Assembly: GCA_002727195.1 (NCBI GenBank)
Contig: PBWH01000028.1
Span: 5,077 to 61,796 of the forward strand
Direction of reading: 5' to 3'
DNA: 56,720 bases
Source of the DNA: Gemmatimonadota bacterium
GTDB lineage: Bacteria; Latescibacterota; UBA2968
Shown here: piece after piece, positions 26,665 through 35,453 of the stretch
Numbering within the stretch: the stretch's first letter is position 1
How the letters are laid out: every line of letters starts with the position of its first letter
Made by a program: the position numbers and the translations under genes
Notes under the pieces: generated by a model
Seen by the model: the letters and a program-made list of their open reading frames with translations, nothing else
The model's database searches: none
Told to the model about the DNA's origin: nothing

Positions 26665-26748
26665 AGATAAAATGGTGCACATCTGTGCATTTGTCAATGG
26701 AAAAGTGCACGTTTGAGCAGGTGTTTGTATAAGTTGTTTTAAAACAAC
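26665..26748 (-). promoter_or_regulatory. Putative sigma-gene promoter with two palindromes
   Basis: On the minus strand a perfect -35 (TTGACA, 26697-26692) is followed by a spacer that contains the perfect inverted repeat TGCACA-N2-TGTGCA (26676-26689). A weak -10 (CATTTT/ATTTTA) lies near 26668-26674. A further GTGCAC copy lies at 26705-26710, and a separate perfect 16-bp palindrome, gttgttttaaaacaac, at 26733-26748. A repressor bound in the spacer would block the polymerase. The region 26581-26967 holds no gene. Confidence 0.5.
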
Positions 26749-26775
26749 ATTGTGAGGGGGTATTTTAAGGCAGAA

Positions 26776-26797
26776 GTCAAATAGTCAGTAGTCAGAT
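26776..26797. repeat. Heptamer-like tract (GTCAGTA type)
   Basis: gtcaaata-gtcagta-gtcagat, same family as the tracts at 18177 and 31205. Confidence 0.5.
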
Positions 26798-26875
26798 AGG
26801 GGGCAGATGGCCGAGATCGGAGAGCTGAGACCATCACCGTGGAGCGAACTTGCTGGATTCAGCAGAACAGAAGAG

Positions 26876-26963
26876 AAAGGGCCAGCCTCCCCAAGGAGGA
26901 TGGTCCTTTTTGACGTCGCCAGAGAGAATCCGAAGGATTCTCGCAAGCAATGCGAAGCATTGC
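26876..26963. repeat. Three tandem hairpins, the first terminator-like
   Basis: First hairpin 26876-26909: 5-bp core CCTCC/GGAGG and outer arms AAAGGGCCA/TGGTCCTTT with one mismatch and one wobble pair, then a T-run on the plus strand. Then two GAA-loop hairpins: gagaatcc/ggattctc (26924-26942) and gcaatgc/gcattgc (26947-26963). They lie just beyond the VOC gene stop and may terminate it on the minus strand or be a palindromic repeat cluster. Confidence 0.65.
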
Positions 26964-26967
26964 CGCC

Positions 26968-27756
26968 CTATTCAGGATTTGCGAGGGTAATCAGGGCGAA
27001 TGCGGCGCCCTGGGGGTCGGTGGCCATGCCGAAGCGGCCGATTTGGGGGATGTCTTGTGGAGGCATCGTCTGCTGTCCACCCAGGGATGTGACTTTCTCG
27101 AAAGCGGCGTCGCAATCTTCGACGGCGAGGTAGACATTCCAGTGCGGGGGGACTTCACCCCATTCGGGAGCGATCTCCATCATGCCGGCCATCCCGCGCT
27201 CGCCGCGTATGAAGCTCGTATATTCGAACTCTCCCACGTCCGTCGTGTCCGTAGTCCAGTCTTCGAACATGCCGGTGTAGAAGGCTTTGCTTCCCACGAG
27301 GTCCTTCGTGTAGAGCTCGTTCCAACAGAAGGCACCCGGGCAGTTGGCGATGCCGGCACCGATGCTGTCCTTCGGCTCCCAGACGTTGAAGACGGCGCCG
27401 CCCGGATCCTGCATCGCCGCCATCCGGCCTGACGTGAACACGTCGAACGGCTCCATCAGGATGTTTGCACCGAGGCCTTTGGCCTTCTCGGCTGCGGCGT
27501 CAGCGCTTTCGACAGTGACGTAGCTCTGCCAGTGGGGAGGGATGCCCATCTTCGCCTGTTCCTCGGGCATCGTGAAGATCCCGGCGGCATCCTTCCCGTC
27601 TGTCTGCGCCATCGTGTAGAAGGTGTCGTCGCCCATCGGGTTGTCGATATACGACCATCCCATGACCTCGGCTTAAAAGGACTTTGCCGCGTTCTGGTCG
27701 GACGTCGCCAGATCGACCCAGCTGAACGTGCCCGGCGGGTATGACGTGAATTCCAT
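26968..27756 (-). pseudogene. VOC/glyoxalase-bleomycin resistance family protein broken by an in-frame TAA
   Basis: Read from ATG 27756, the frame encodes a two-domain VOC protein (about 262 codons) but codon 28 is TAA (27675-27673). The context is AAKSF-stop-AEVMGWSY, where the family has FY followed by a short variable stretch and GW, so the stop replaces the conserved Tyr. Downstream the sequence is intact to 26968 with both VOC repeats (about residues 1-125 and 135-262 of the full frame). Re-initiation at ATG 27663 could yield a 231-residue protein lacking the first beta strand and helix. It is either a recent pseudogene or a base-call error. Confidence 0.8.
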
Positions 27757-27926
27757 TTGTGGTTCCTCGTTCTGGCGGTTGTGGGGTTGAGGGGCCCTGC
27801 CGCCCGGTCGGTCATGAGCTCGTTCGTGCCGCTGTGTGCACAAATGTCCTCAATCTGTGGACGATTTCAAGTGGCGATTTGGTTAGGAGGGATATACGAG
27901 TGCTTCAGCCCTTCCGCCCAGAAGTC

Positions 27927-27948
27927 GATGCAATCGTGAGATTGCATC
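27927..27948. repeat. Hairpin between VOC and transporter genes
   Basis: gatgcaatc (27927-27935) and gattgcatc (27940-27948) form a perfect 9-bp stem with a GTGA tetraloop, 28 bases past the stop of the minus-strand transporter gene. On the minus strand it reads gtgggat-hairpin-cgacttc, reminiscent of the REP-like element at 14899. It may serve as that gene's terminator. Confidence 0.55.
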
Positions 27949-27975
27949 CCACGGGTAGTCCGGAGCCGCGGCTTA

Positions 27976-29976
27976 CTACCACCCGTGAGTCCAGTGCCCG
28001 CCGGTAGGGAACCAGATGAGGTCGACAATGGAGGAGACAGCGATGCCGGTGACGTAGCCGATGGGGAGCCCGATGAAGTAGGGGGCCGCACGGCGGTAGA
28101 GGGCGATCCCACCGATTCGCAGGAGCGCGAGTTTGGAGAACCAGGTGAGAAAGATCGAGAAGGCGTAGGCGCGCGAGCCGGTGGTGTTCTGGAAGGCGAG
28201 CCCAATGGGGTGTACAGGCCACCAGGTCAACCGGTTGCGGAGGAGGACGAAGAGACCGGCTTCGAGGACGCCGATCGTCCAGACGAGCATCTTGGCGGGG
28301 TCGAAGGCCGTCGGTTTATCGCCGATTATCTGCTTGGTCATGTTGTCGTACAGCCGCACGGCGCCGGAACTCGATCGTCCCGTGAACGGTGCGGTATGCA
28401 GGTTCTGGCCACCTTCGTGGTAAGCCAGATGGACCACGCTTGTGAACGCAGCAATCAGGCCCGCGCCGAAGGCGAGGATGGCGATCCAGAAGACAAGCGA
28501 TCGGGATCGGTCACCCAGCAGGCGGAAGTGGTGGGGCAGGGCGGGCCACGCGGGGATCCGATCGTTCCCGAAGAACTGGCTCGAGTTGACGATCTCGACA
28601 CCGACGAAATCGCCGGGAAGCATGTTGCGGGTACCGACGAACTGTTTGAGCGCGCCGCCCCCCTTGGCGAAAACGGGAAGCAGGTGAGTGAAGCCGCTGG
28701 CGGCCGTGAACTTTGCCACGGTCAGGTAGGCCGTGAACAGAAGAGCCGTCTGAAGCAGGGCGATGGTGATCGACATCCCGATCGACATCATCCATCCGAC
28801 GATGAACAGCGTGCAGACCACGAGTGCAACGGCCACGGTACGGTAAGGGACGACACCGTCGTTGTAGGGATGTTCCCGGCCGTGACGGATTGCGATGTAA
28901 ACGCGCCTGAGATGGCCGCGAGCGACGACAAACGTCCAGAGGGCGAGGACAATGAGCGCACCGTGGCTCTCGAGCGCGACGATTCCAGGGCCATCGACCT
29001 GCTGATCCTTGAGGCCGACTGTGAAGCCCACACGCGCCATCAGGCCCAGTTTGAGGATCGCGACGAGCCGGAGGAACCAGAAGCTGAACAGGATGTCGAG
29101 ATCGCAGAAGTAGGTGAGCCCGATGACTGGCGGGAGGATCCTCATATATATGGGCGGGAAGTTGCGTGCGAGGTCGACCTGCTTGCTGAGGTAGCCGCCA
29201 TACACGGTGATGCGGGGCAGAGCGTGGTTGAAGTACCCGATGATGTTCCAGAGGAAGACTCCGAAGACCGTGAAGAAGCCGAACCAGAAGATCCGGTTCC
29301 GAAATAGAGCGGGAATGCGTCCGGGCTCGTCGAACCCGGAGGTGAGCTCAGTCGCGAACTGCGCGAGGGGAAACGTGAGCCGCTCGGCGTCTTCCCACTG
29401 ACGCTGAAAGATGACGCACAGGCAGGTAGCTGCCCCGACCACGGCGAGCGAGATGGCCGTCCACCAGAACAGCGGTCGCATCCAGTGGGCCCAGGGGAGG
29501 GTTTCACCCGGCGCCATCCCGTCGTAGAAAGGTCGGATGACCCCGGGGGCGCGTTCGGTGAACATCCACCAGGGCAAACGGTCGAAGATGATCGACTCCC
29601 ACCTGTTCTCCGGGGATGAGTAGAATGTGGGCACGCTGATACTGCTGACCAGGTAGGCGGCCCATCCCTCGAGCGGAATGACTCCCGCAATCCAGGTCAT
29701 CGCATATATGACGAGAAGCTCGGTGGCAGAGAGCGCGAACCTGGGCGCGAACGACTTGAGCCCGACGTTGGCGAAGATCCACAGCGTGAAGGGCAGCAGC
29801 ATCGCCATCGGATACTGCGACTTCACGAGCGAGGAGGACCCCATCACGAGGCCGGCGTGGTTGGTGTAGACACACATCGCCACGACCGTAGCTGTACCCA
29901 GTAGGATGCTGCGGAGGGTGATGGGGGAAGTGCTTGCTTGAGATGTAGCTGCTATGGGGTCGGCTGACAGTGCCAA
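27976..29976 (-). CDS. OPT-like (DUF6785/DUF6784-type) membrane transporter, second copy
   Basis: 666 residues with at least a dozen hydrophobic helices spread over the whole length and only short loops. TTG start at 29976. Features shared with the family include an N-terminal helix pair, the ERLTFPLAQFATEL stretch resembling LPFPFAPINAQGAM in the 3156 gene, and a C-terminal WWPVHPIGLAF motif. Compared with the 805-residue relative it lacks the Fn3-like insertion. It lies between a broken VOC gene and an esterase gene, all minus strand. The substrate is not known; peptides, metal chelates or organic osmolytes are transported by related OPT proteins. Confidence 0.75.
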   Translation of the reverse strand: MALSADPIAATSQASTSPITLRSILLGTATVVAMCVYTNHAGLVMGSSSLVKSQYPMAMLLPFTLWIFANVGLKSFAPRFALSATELLVIYAMTWIAGVIPLEGWAAYLVSSISVPTFYSSPENRWESIIFDRLPWWMFTERAPGVIRPFYDGMAPGETLPWAHWMRPLFWWTAISLAVVGAATCLCVIFQRQWEDAERLTFPLAQFATELTSGFDEPGRIPALFRNRIFWFGFFTVFGVFLWNIIGYFNHALPRITVYGGYLSKQVDLARNFPPIYMRILPPVIGLTYFCDLDILFSFWFLRLVAILKLGLMARVGFTVGLKDQQVDGPGIVALESHGALIVLALWTFVVARGHLRRVYIAIRHGREHPYNDGVVPYRTVAVALVVCTLFIVGWMMSIGMSITIALLQTALLFTAYLTVAKFTAASGFTHLLPVFAKGGGALKQFVGTRNMLPGDFVGVEIVNSSQFFGNDRIPAWPALPHHFRLLGDRSRSLVFWIAILAFGAGLIAAFTSVVHLAYHEGGQNLHTAPFTGRSSSGAVRLYDNMTKQIIGDKPTAFDPAKMLVWTIGVLEAGLFVLLRNRLTWWPVHPIGLAFQNTTGSRAYAFSIFLTWFSKLALLRIGGIALYRRAAPYFIGLPIGYVTGIAVSSIVDLIWFPTGGHWTHGW

Positions 29977-30081
29977 ATGGTGGTCCCTCGATACGGTCTG
30001 GCCAGCCGGCCAGCCCTACTCCCGCCGTCGCCAAGGCTAGGTCGGGCGGCGGGATGAACGGGTTTTTCTTTCAATCCTCGA

Positions 30082-31134
30082 TCATCGATTGTCAATTCTC
30101 GATACAAATGGCCACATGAGGTCGCTGTAGAAGCGGTGGCCGGCGGGGCCCCAGTGGTGCTCGAATCGGTCGCGGAGTCCAATGGCGTCGTAGATGCGGC
30201 GGGTTCCCGTGACCGCACGTTCGACCTCGTCGATCGAGAACAGCCTGTCTTCCCGGCCGTTGACGATGCACAGGCGGCGGGGTGCGATCAGGGCGGTCAG
30301 GTCCCAGATTTCGCCCCAGCGTGAGATGCCGGGGACGGCGTTGCAGTCGCAGTGGTGGATGTAGCCAGTCTCGCTGACATAGGGGGCGAAGGAGCAACTG
30401 GGCACGGCGCAGGTGATCCGCTCATCGCAGGCGGAGGAATAGAGCGTGATGACACCGCCGCCCGAGTTGCCCATCACGAGGATATTCGACTCGTCGATGT
30501 CGAAGTCCGTGATGGCCCAGTCGATCAGGCGCATTACGTCCCATACCCGCTCGGCGGTGGCGGTTCGGCCGGCCAGGATGGCGTGCATGAACTGGCTCCG
30601 GCAGGATCGGGCGCCGTGACGGTCGCTGATGTCCGGGATCCCGACGTCGCCGCTCGTGCCGCGTGCGGCGGGGGCGATGGCCAGGTATCCACGTTTAACG
30701 GCCTGGACGCCGACGTCACGGTCTTCTGACGCGATCTTTTGCGCGTGATCGTCGCTGTGCGCAACTCCGACGGTCGTGTCCATGCCGATCTTGTCGTGAC
30801 CGTGCGGGAGGATGGCGAGCGGATGCGGTCCGGGCTGGTCGGGCTTTAGCAGCCAGAAGGGGAGGGCGAATCCCGGTTCGGTTTCGATCGTACACCGCGT
30901 GCGGGTGTAGCCGTCCATCTCTTCGCTGATCTCGTATTCGACAGCGGGAATGTGGTCGGCCAGTTCTTCCTGCAGGCGTTGCAGACCGACGATCTGGTAG
31001 AGGTCGTGACGGGCGTCGAGCTGCCACTCGAGCAGTTGATCGATGGACTGAATCTGGCAACTGCGGCCGTGTCGTTGGTCGGTGTAGAGACTACGGAGAT
31101 AGCGCTCCGTAGCTGCTGAATACTCATCAGGCAA
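30082..31134 (-). CDS. Alpha/beta hydrolase (acetyl-xylan-esterase / dienelactone-hydrolase-like)
   Basis: 350 residues. TTG start at 31134, with GGGAGG seven bases upstream. The catalytic triad is readable: nucleophile Ser in VMGNSGGGVI, Asp in NGREDRLF, His in PAGHRFYS. A helical N-terminal region of about 70 residues precedes the hydrolase core. The long ILPHGHDK oxyanion strand and the YLAIAPAARGTSGD segment are typical of acetyl-xylan esterase-like enzymes, so it may deacylate polysaccharides. No signal peptide is seen. It is followed at 29976 by a transporter gene on the same strand. Confidence 0.85.
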   Translation of the reverse strand: MPDEYSAATERYLRSLYTDQRHGRSCQIQSIDQLLEWQLDARHDLYQIVGLQRLQEELADHIPAVEYEISEEMDGYTRTRCTIETEPGFALPFWLLKPDQPGPHPLAILPHGHDKIGMDTTVGVAHSDDHAQKIASEDRDVGVQAVKRGYLAIAPAARGTSGDVGIPDISDRHGARSCRSQFMHAILAGRTATAERVWDVMRLIDWAITDFDIDESNILVMGNSGGGVITLYSSACDERITCAVPSCSFAPYVSETGYIHHCDCNAVPGISRWGEIWDLTALIAPRRLCIVNGREDRLFSIDEVERAVTGTRRIYDAIGLRDRFEHHWGPAGHRFYSDLMWPFVSRIDNR

Positions 31135-31204
31135 TTGATTCCTCCCTTGTTGCGTCGCAATATGGCAGGGGGTGTCTGACGCTGCAAGGGATAGATGAGG
31201 ATCA

Positions 31205-31232
31205 GTCAGTAGTCAGATAGTCAGTAGTCAGG
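31205..31232. repeat. Heptamer-like tract (GTCAGTA type)
   Basis: gtcagta-gtcagata-gtcagta-gtcagg in the divergent gap between the esterase gene (minus) and the glycosidase operon (plus). Remaining bases of 31135-31333 show no gene. Confidence 0.65.
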
Positions 31233-31333
31233 TAGAGAGGCTTGGTAAGGGAATCGGTGGTCCGGAGGTGGGAAGTCGAGTATTATGTCGTAGATGACCA
31301 GACGCCAGGTACCAAGCTCAGGATAGATTGCCA

Positions 31334-32332
31334 ATGATCCAGTTTACGGAATCGTTTGTGGCTTTGGATTATAAAGGGTTGAAGTATAACCCGTGTGACG
31401 ACTTGATCTTTCCGAGCGTGATTCGGGTGGGTGACAGGATTGAATGCGTGCTCGGCAAATACTACCTGTACTACGCGCCGCATAATGCGCCGGGGGGAAT
31501 CTGCCTGGCCGTTGCGGATAATCTTCGGGGTCCGTGGAAGGAAGTCGATGGGAATCCGTTGATCGCGACGGTGTGGGAACCGCATCACGACGTGAGCCAC
31601 ATCTCGAGTCCACACGCGATCTGGCGGGAGGATCTGCAGGAGATCTGGCTCTACTATCACGGGGAAAACACGACGACGCGATGGGCGCGGTCGAAAGACG
31701 GGATCGCATTCACGTATGGTGGAGAAGCGATCCAGACGGAGATGGCCGAATCGCCTTCCAACCTTCCCGAAGGCTTCGGTTCGGCAGGTGCGCCTGGGGC
31801 TTCGGCGCATTTGGATATGTCGGGTGCCTCGTATGCGCGCGTGTTTGACAGCCCATTCGCCGAATCGGCCGGGCGGTTTCTGATGGTTGTCCTGCTGTTC
31901 AAGTATTCCGAGGGGAGTTGGGAGCGGTTCGAAAAGTTCGGGCTGTATCCGGCTTGGTCCGATGATGGTGAGGCCTGGTCGCTCGCTGACGATCCGATCG
32001 TGAGTCTCGAGGACTTCGGGCATCAGGCGTTTGTTTGTTCACCGTTCATCCATACGCGTGGCGATCGTGTGTATCTGCTGTTCCATCTGGACGAGGTGAC
32101 CGAAGCGGCGGTGGGGCGGAACCTGACGGCCGTATGCGCGGTTGAGATCGGTCAGGATCTGAAGCCTGTGGGGGAGCCGTTCACGATTTGCGACCGGACA
32201 TTCTTCGGTGAAAGTAATCAACGGTTCGCCGACCCGTGCACGATCGAGGAGGACGGGGAGATGTTTCTGTTCGGGGCCATTGGACCCCGACTGAATCAGC
32301 GAATCGGGTGCGCGGTGGGGAGGGTCGAGTGA
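31334..32332 (+). CDS. Five-bladed beta-propeller glycosidase-like protein (GH43-type)
   Basis: 332 residues. ATG 31334 chosen over TTG 31328. Repeated blade motifs are visible: YYLYYAPHNAPGGICLAVAD, SHISSPHAIW, WLYYHGENTTTRWARSKDG, LYPAWSDDGEAWSL and YLLFHLDE, as in GH43/GH62/GH117 propellers. Acidic residues at blade starts may be catalytic, but the triad cannot be assigned by eye. No signal peptide. It is the first of four genes with overlapping starts and stops; the next start (GTG) lies inside its stop region (GTGA overlap). Confidence 0.75.
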   Translation: MIQFTESFVALDYKGLKYNPCDDLIFPSVIRVGDRIECVLGKYYLYYAPHNAPGGICLAVADNLRGPWKEVDGNPLIATVWEPHHDVSHISSPHAIWREDLQEIWLYYHGENTTTRWARSKDGIAFTYGGEAIQTEMAESPSNLPEGFGSAGAPGASAHLDMSGASYARVFDSPFAESAGRFLMVVLLFKYSEGSWERFEKFGLYPAWSDDGEAWSLADDPIVSLEDFGHQAFVCSPFIHTRGDRVYLLFHLDEVTEAAVGRNLTAVCAVEIGQDLKPVGEPFTICDRTFFGESNQRFADPCTIEEDGEMFLFGAIGPRLNQRIGCAVGRVE

Positions 32333-32925
32333 CCTGGACTCGTCTTGTCATTCCGGCTTTCTGTGGTCTGCTGTTGGCGTGTCAACAACAGGAGGTCAAG
32401 CGTCAGCCAATCGAAAGCGGCCTCGACACGACGCTTGTGCACCAGGGGATCTCTTTCTGGGTCGCCTGCGCAAACCAGAGTGCGTTGGACACGGTTCGTG
32501 TAACGCCAGCAGGATTGGAGATCGACAACAGAGCGCAGGAGCGCGCCATCGATGGGACAGTGACGGGCGTCGAGGTTGCGGATCTGAATCGCTATGGCTC
32601 TCCTGAGGTCTATGTCTTCGTGACCTCTGCCGGCAGTGGGTCGTATGGGTCGGTAGTCGGTTACTCCGCTAATCGGAAGAACTCGATGAGTGATGTATAT
32701 CTCCCGTCATTGCTGAAGGACGGAATCGGGATCGGGTATATGGGTCACGATCGGTTTACGATCGAGGAGGATGCGCTGGTGCGACGATTCCCGATCTATC
32801 TGAACGGCGATACGAACGCGAATCCCACAGGGGGGATGCGAGAGGTGCACTATCAGCTTGTCGCAGGGGAGGCTGGATGGTGTCTGGAGATGGGGCTGGC
32901 GATCGACCTGAAGGAGCAATCGTGA
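32329..32925 (+). CDS. PliI-like lipoprotein (inhibitor of i-type lysozyme)
   Basis: 198 residues with GTG start at 32329, overlapping the preceding stop by four bases. The N-terminus is a lipoprotein signal, hydrophobic LVIPAFCGLLLAC with lipobox Cys18. The mature part contains EVADLNRYGSPEVYVFVTS, GSYGSVVGYSANRKNS, the GYMGHDRF segment, RFPIYLNGDTNANPTGG and VAGEAGWCLEM. This pattern matches my recollection of PliI, the periplasmic inhibitor of invertebrate (i-type) lysozyme. It would protect peptidoglycan from host lysozyme. The long upstream extension to 32236 overlaps the glycosidase gene and is rejected. Confidence 0.68.
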   Translation: MTWTRLVIPAFCGLLLACQQQEVKRQPIESGLDTTLVHQGISFWVACANQSALDTVRVTPAGLEIDNRAQERAIDGTVTGVEVADLNRYGSPEVYVFVTSAGSGSYGSVVGYSANRKNSMSDVYLPSLLKDGIGIGYMGHDRFTIEEDALVRRFPIYLNGDTNANPTGGMREVHYQLVAGEAGWCLEMGLAIDLKEQS

Positions 32926-33845
32926 TGGTTGGAGCTGCGCGACCAGCAGATGGATTCCGCGTTCTGGATACAGAACAGGTCGATCAGTTTCTCGAGCGGG
33001 GCTACCTGACCGTCAAGGGATGCGTCGATCCGGAGCTTGCACGGCGATGGACGGACCAGGCATACGAACGGCTTGGCTACCGGAAGGACGACCTGTCCAC
33101 GTGGGCGGAGCCGATTGTGTGGATGTATCCGGAAAATCGTCTCCCGATCGAGGAGATCTCAGAAAAGGCCTGGGACGCGATCTGTGATGTGGTGGGTGGA
33201 GAAGATCGGATCGATCGTCGTGTGATGAAGGTGGAAGGGCATTTCAGCGAGATCGACGCGTCGACCTGGTCGGACGCATTTATCGTGAACTTCAACAACG
33301 GCGCGGATGGGCCCTGGGTGCCACCTTCAGGTGATATGGGTCGATGGCATCAGGATGGCGCGTTTTTCAGGCATTTTCTGAACAGCCGGGAGCAGGCCCT
33401 GCTGACGATCGTGTACTGGTCGGACGTCGCGCATCAAGGGGGAGGGACGTTTATTACACCGGATTCGGTCAAGCATATCGCCCGGTATCTGGCGGATTAT
33501 CCAGAAGGCTATCCACCCAGCGAGATGCCCTTCAAGGAGATCGCGCAGGCGTGCGACGACTTTGTCGAGGTGACGGGAGAGGTCGGCGACTTCTTGATCC
33601 TGCATCCCTTTATGTTGCACTCGTCGTCGTCGAATCTGTCTGGTGAACCTCGATGGATGACGAATCCGCCTATCGTGTTGAAGGAGCCGATGGACCTGAA
33701 CCGGGAAGACGCGAGTGACTTCTCTCTGCTGGAACGGGCAACTTTGAGGGCGCTGGGAGTTGAGCGATACGATTTTCGTCCCACAGCTGCGTATGAAGCG
33801 TACTGGGAGGTGGTGGGTGACGGGCAGGAGGATGACGCATCGTGA
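32925..33845 (+). CDS. Phytanoyl-CoA dioxygenase (PhyH) family protein, copy 3
   Basis: 306 residues. ATG at 32925 shares a base with the preceding stop (TGATG) and has AAGGAG eight bases upstream. The iron-binding His142 and Asp144 are in RWHQDGAFF, the distal His is in HPFMLHSSSS, and the 2-oxoglutarate Arg is in GEPRWMTN. Longer than copies 1 and 2, with an extra N-terminal region of about 45 residues. Its place in an operon with a glycosidase, a lysozyme inhibitor and a membrane glycosyltransferase suggests oxidation of a cell-surface or glycan-linked substrate (inference). Confidence 0.9.
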   Translation: MVGAARPADGFRVLDTEQVDQFLERGYLTVKGCVDPELARRWTDQAYERLGYRKDDLSTWAEPIVWMYPENRLPIEEISEKAWDAICDVVGGEDRIDRRVMKVEGHFSEIDASTWSDAFIVNFNNGADGPWVPPSGDMGRWHQDGAFFRHFLNSREQALLTIVYWSDVAHQGGGTFITPDSVKHIARYLADYPEGYPPSEMPFKEIAQACDDFVEVTGEVGDFLILHPFMLHSSSSNLSGEPRWMTNPPIVLKEPMDLNREDASDFSLLERATLRALGVERYDFRPTAAYEAYWEVVGDGQEDDAS

Positions 33846-35398
33846 CCGATGTGCGCGAAGAGCCAGCGAGCCTTTCCATCCAGCATTACCGAATCGGGCT
33901 GGGTCTCCTGCTGCTGGTCGGCGGTGTCCTGAGAGTGTTCGATCTCTCCATCTTGCCAGAAGGACTGTATTGCGACGAAGCGGCCAACGGTTATGACGCC
34001 TACAGTCTGCTGACCACGGGAAAGGCGACCGACGGCCAACCCTACCCGCTGTTCCTGAATCATCACGGAATGGACTACGTCGAGTTTCTGTATACGTATC
34101 TCACCATCCCGTTCGTAGCCCTCTTCGGCCTGGATGTCTTCTCGACGCGGATCGTCGCGGCGCTTGCCGGCACACTTGGCATCCTGACCTCCAGCTTGAT
34201 CGGTCGTCAACTGTTCGGGAAGATGGGTGGGCTGGCCGTTGTGCTTCTCGTCGCGCTTTATCCCTGGAAGATCGTCTTCAGCCGAGTGGCCTTCAGAGGG
34301 ATCCTTCTTCCGCTATTTCTAACGCTGTCCGTATACCTCTTCCTCCGAAGCCTCGATGACCGTCGATTCTGCCATTCTGCGGCCTCGCCTTCGGTCTGAC
34401 TCTCCATACGTATGCAGTCGCTAAAGCGCTGGTTCCGCTGGTGCTGATCGCTCTGATCGCCCTGCATTTCAATGTCGTCCGAAGCGCACTTCTGGATCGC
34501 CCCACCCGGAAGCATCTTGCAATCGCCGTCGTCGCTCTGGTCGTGCTGGCTGTTCCCACCTATGCGTTTACGCTCTGGGGAGAGGGACACCGTCGGTTCG
34601 AGTTGGTCTCGGTTTTCGCCCGGGATGAACCGGTCCTGCTGTTCTTATCCAACTATGTGAGTCACCTGACGCCGTCGTTCCTGTTTCACGATGGCGATTG
34701 GAACCTGCGTCATGGTGTACCCGGCTATGGCCCACTCCTGGTCTGTCTGGCACCCGCTGTGTTGTTGGGCGTGTTCAGCATTCTCCGCGGTCGACGCAGA
34801 GACCTGTGCCTGCTTCCAGTCTTGTTCCTGGTAGGGTTAACACCTGCAGCACTCGTGGATGAACGCCTACCCCACGCGCTTCGATCGATCGGAGCCTCTC
34901 CGTTCCCTCGAAATGACCGCCGTCGTCGGCGTTCGCCAGATGCTTGCCTATCTGCCTTCCACGGTCCGGTCGTGGCGTCTGTATGGCAACGCGATCGCTG
35001 TCCTGATCCTGTTGGTGAACGCCTATGGATTCACGTCTGCCTATTTCGGACGGTATCGCGCGGAGTCCAGAGACGCGTTCCAGCACGGTATGGCTGACCT
35101 GGTTACGCTGATCGACAAGGTGGGGCCGTCGTACGACTACGTCGCGTTCGCGCCGCGGATCTCCGCACCCTATATCCACTTCCTCTTCTATGCGCGTCGG
35201 GATCCGACCGAGTATCAGGTCAAGGGACAGGTAGATAATATCATCTGGGACAAGCGGAGGCTGGAGCATCCCGGACGATATCTGGTGGTGTATAAGGCGT
35301 GGAAGAAGCAGGCACAGAACAACGTGCGGTATGTGATCCGGGATCCGGATGGTGAGGAGATGATGCGGGTCATTGAGCACTACAACACTGGAGAATAG
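33842..35398 (+). pseudogene. GT39/ArnT-like membrane glycosyltransferase with two compensating frameshifts
   Basis: The GTG start overlaps the preceding stop (GTGA). Frame 1 (33842-34399) gives the N-terminal half with the conserved acidic loop EGLYCDEAANGYDAY and several helices. Near 34360-34390 the homology continues in the -1 frame (LPFCGLAFGLTLHTYAV ... LLFLSNYVSHLTPSFLF ... TPAALVDERLPHALRSIGASPF). Near 34905 it moves back to the original frame (LEMTAVVGVRQMLAYLP ... RVIEHYNTGE) to 35398. All pieces together make a normal-length dolichyl/undecaprenyl-phosphate-sugar transferase of about 518 residues. It is either a real double-frameshift pseudogene or two indel errors in the assembly. 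Confidence 0.82.
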
Positions 35399-35453
35399 GC
35401 AAGGCCGTCTTAGTGGTCCTTCTCCTGGCTTGCCTCCCCTAACCTTCCCCGCC

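Noticed and set aside
26581..26697. Longer sigma factor start at ATG 26697
   Set aside because: No ribosome binding site; the extension covers the putative promoter and leader, while ATG 26580 has AGGAGG.
27985..29307. 440-residue Glu/Asp-rich plus-strand frame
   Set aside because: Antisense to a clear transporter gene; low-complexity acidic composition is the complement of hydrophobic codons.
33509..34210. 233-residue minus-strand frame
   Set aside because: It overlaps both the PhyH and glycosyltransferase genes in antisense and has no recognisable domain.
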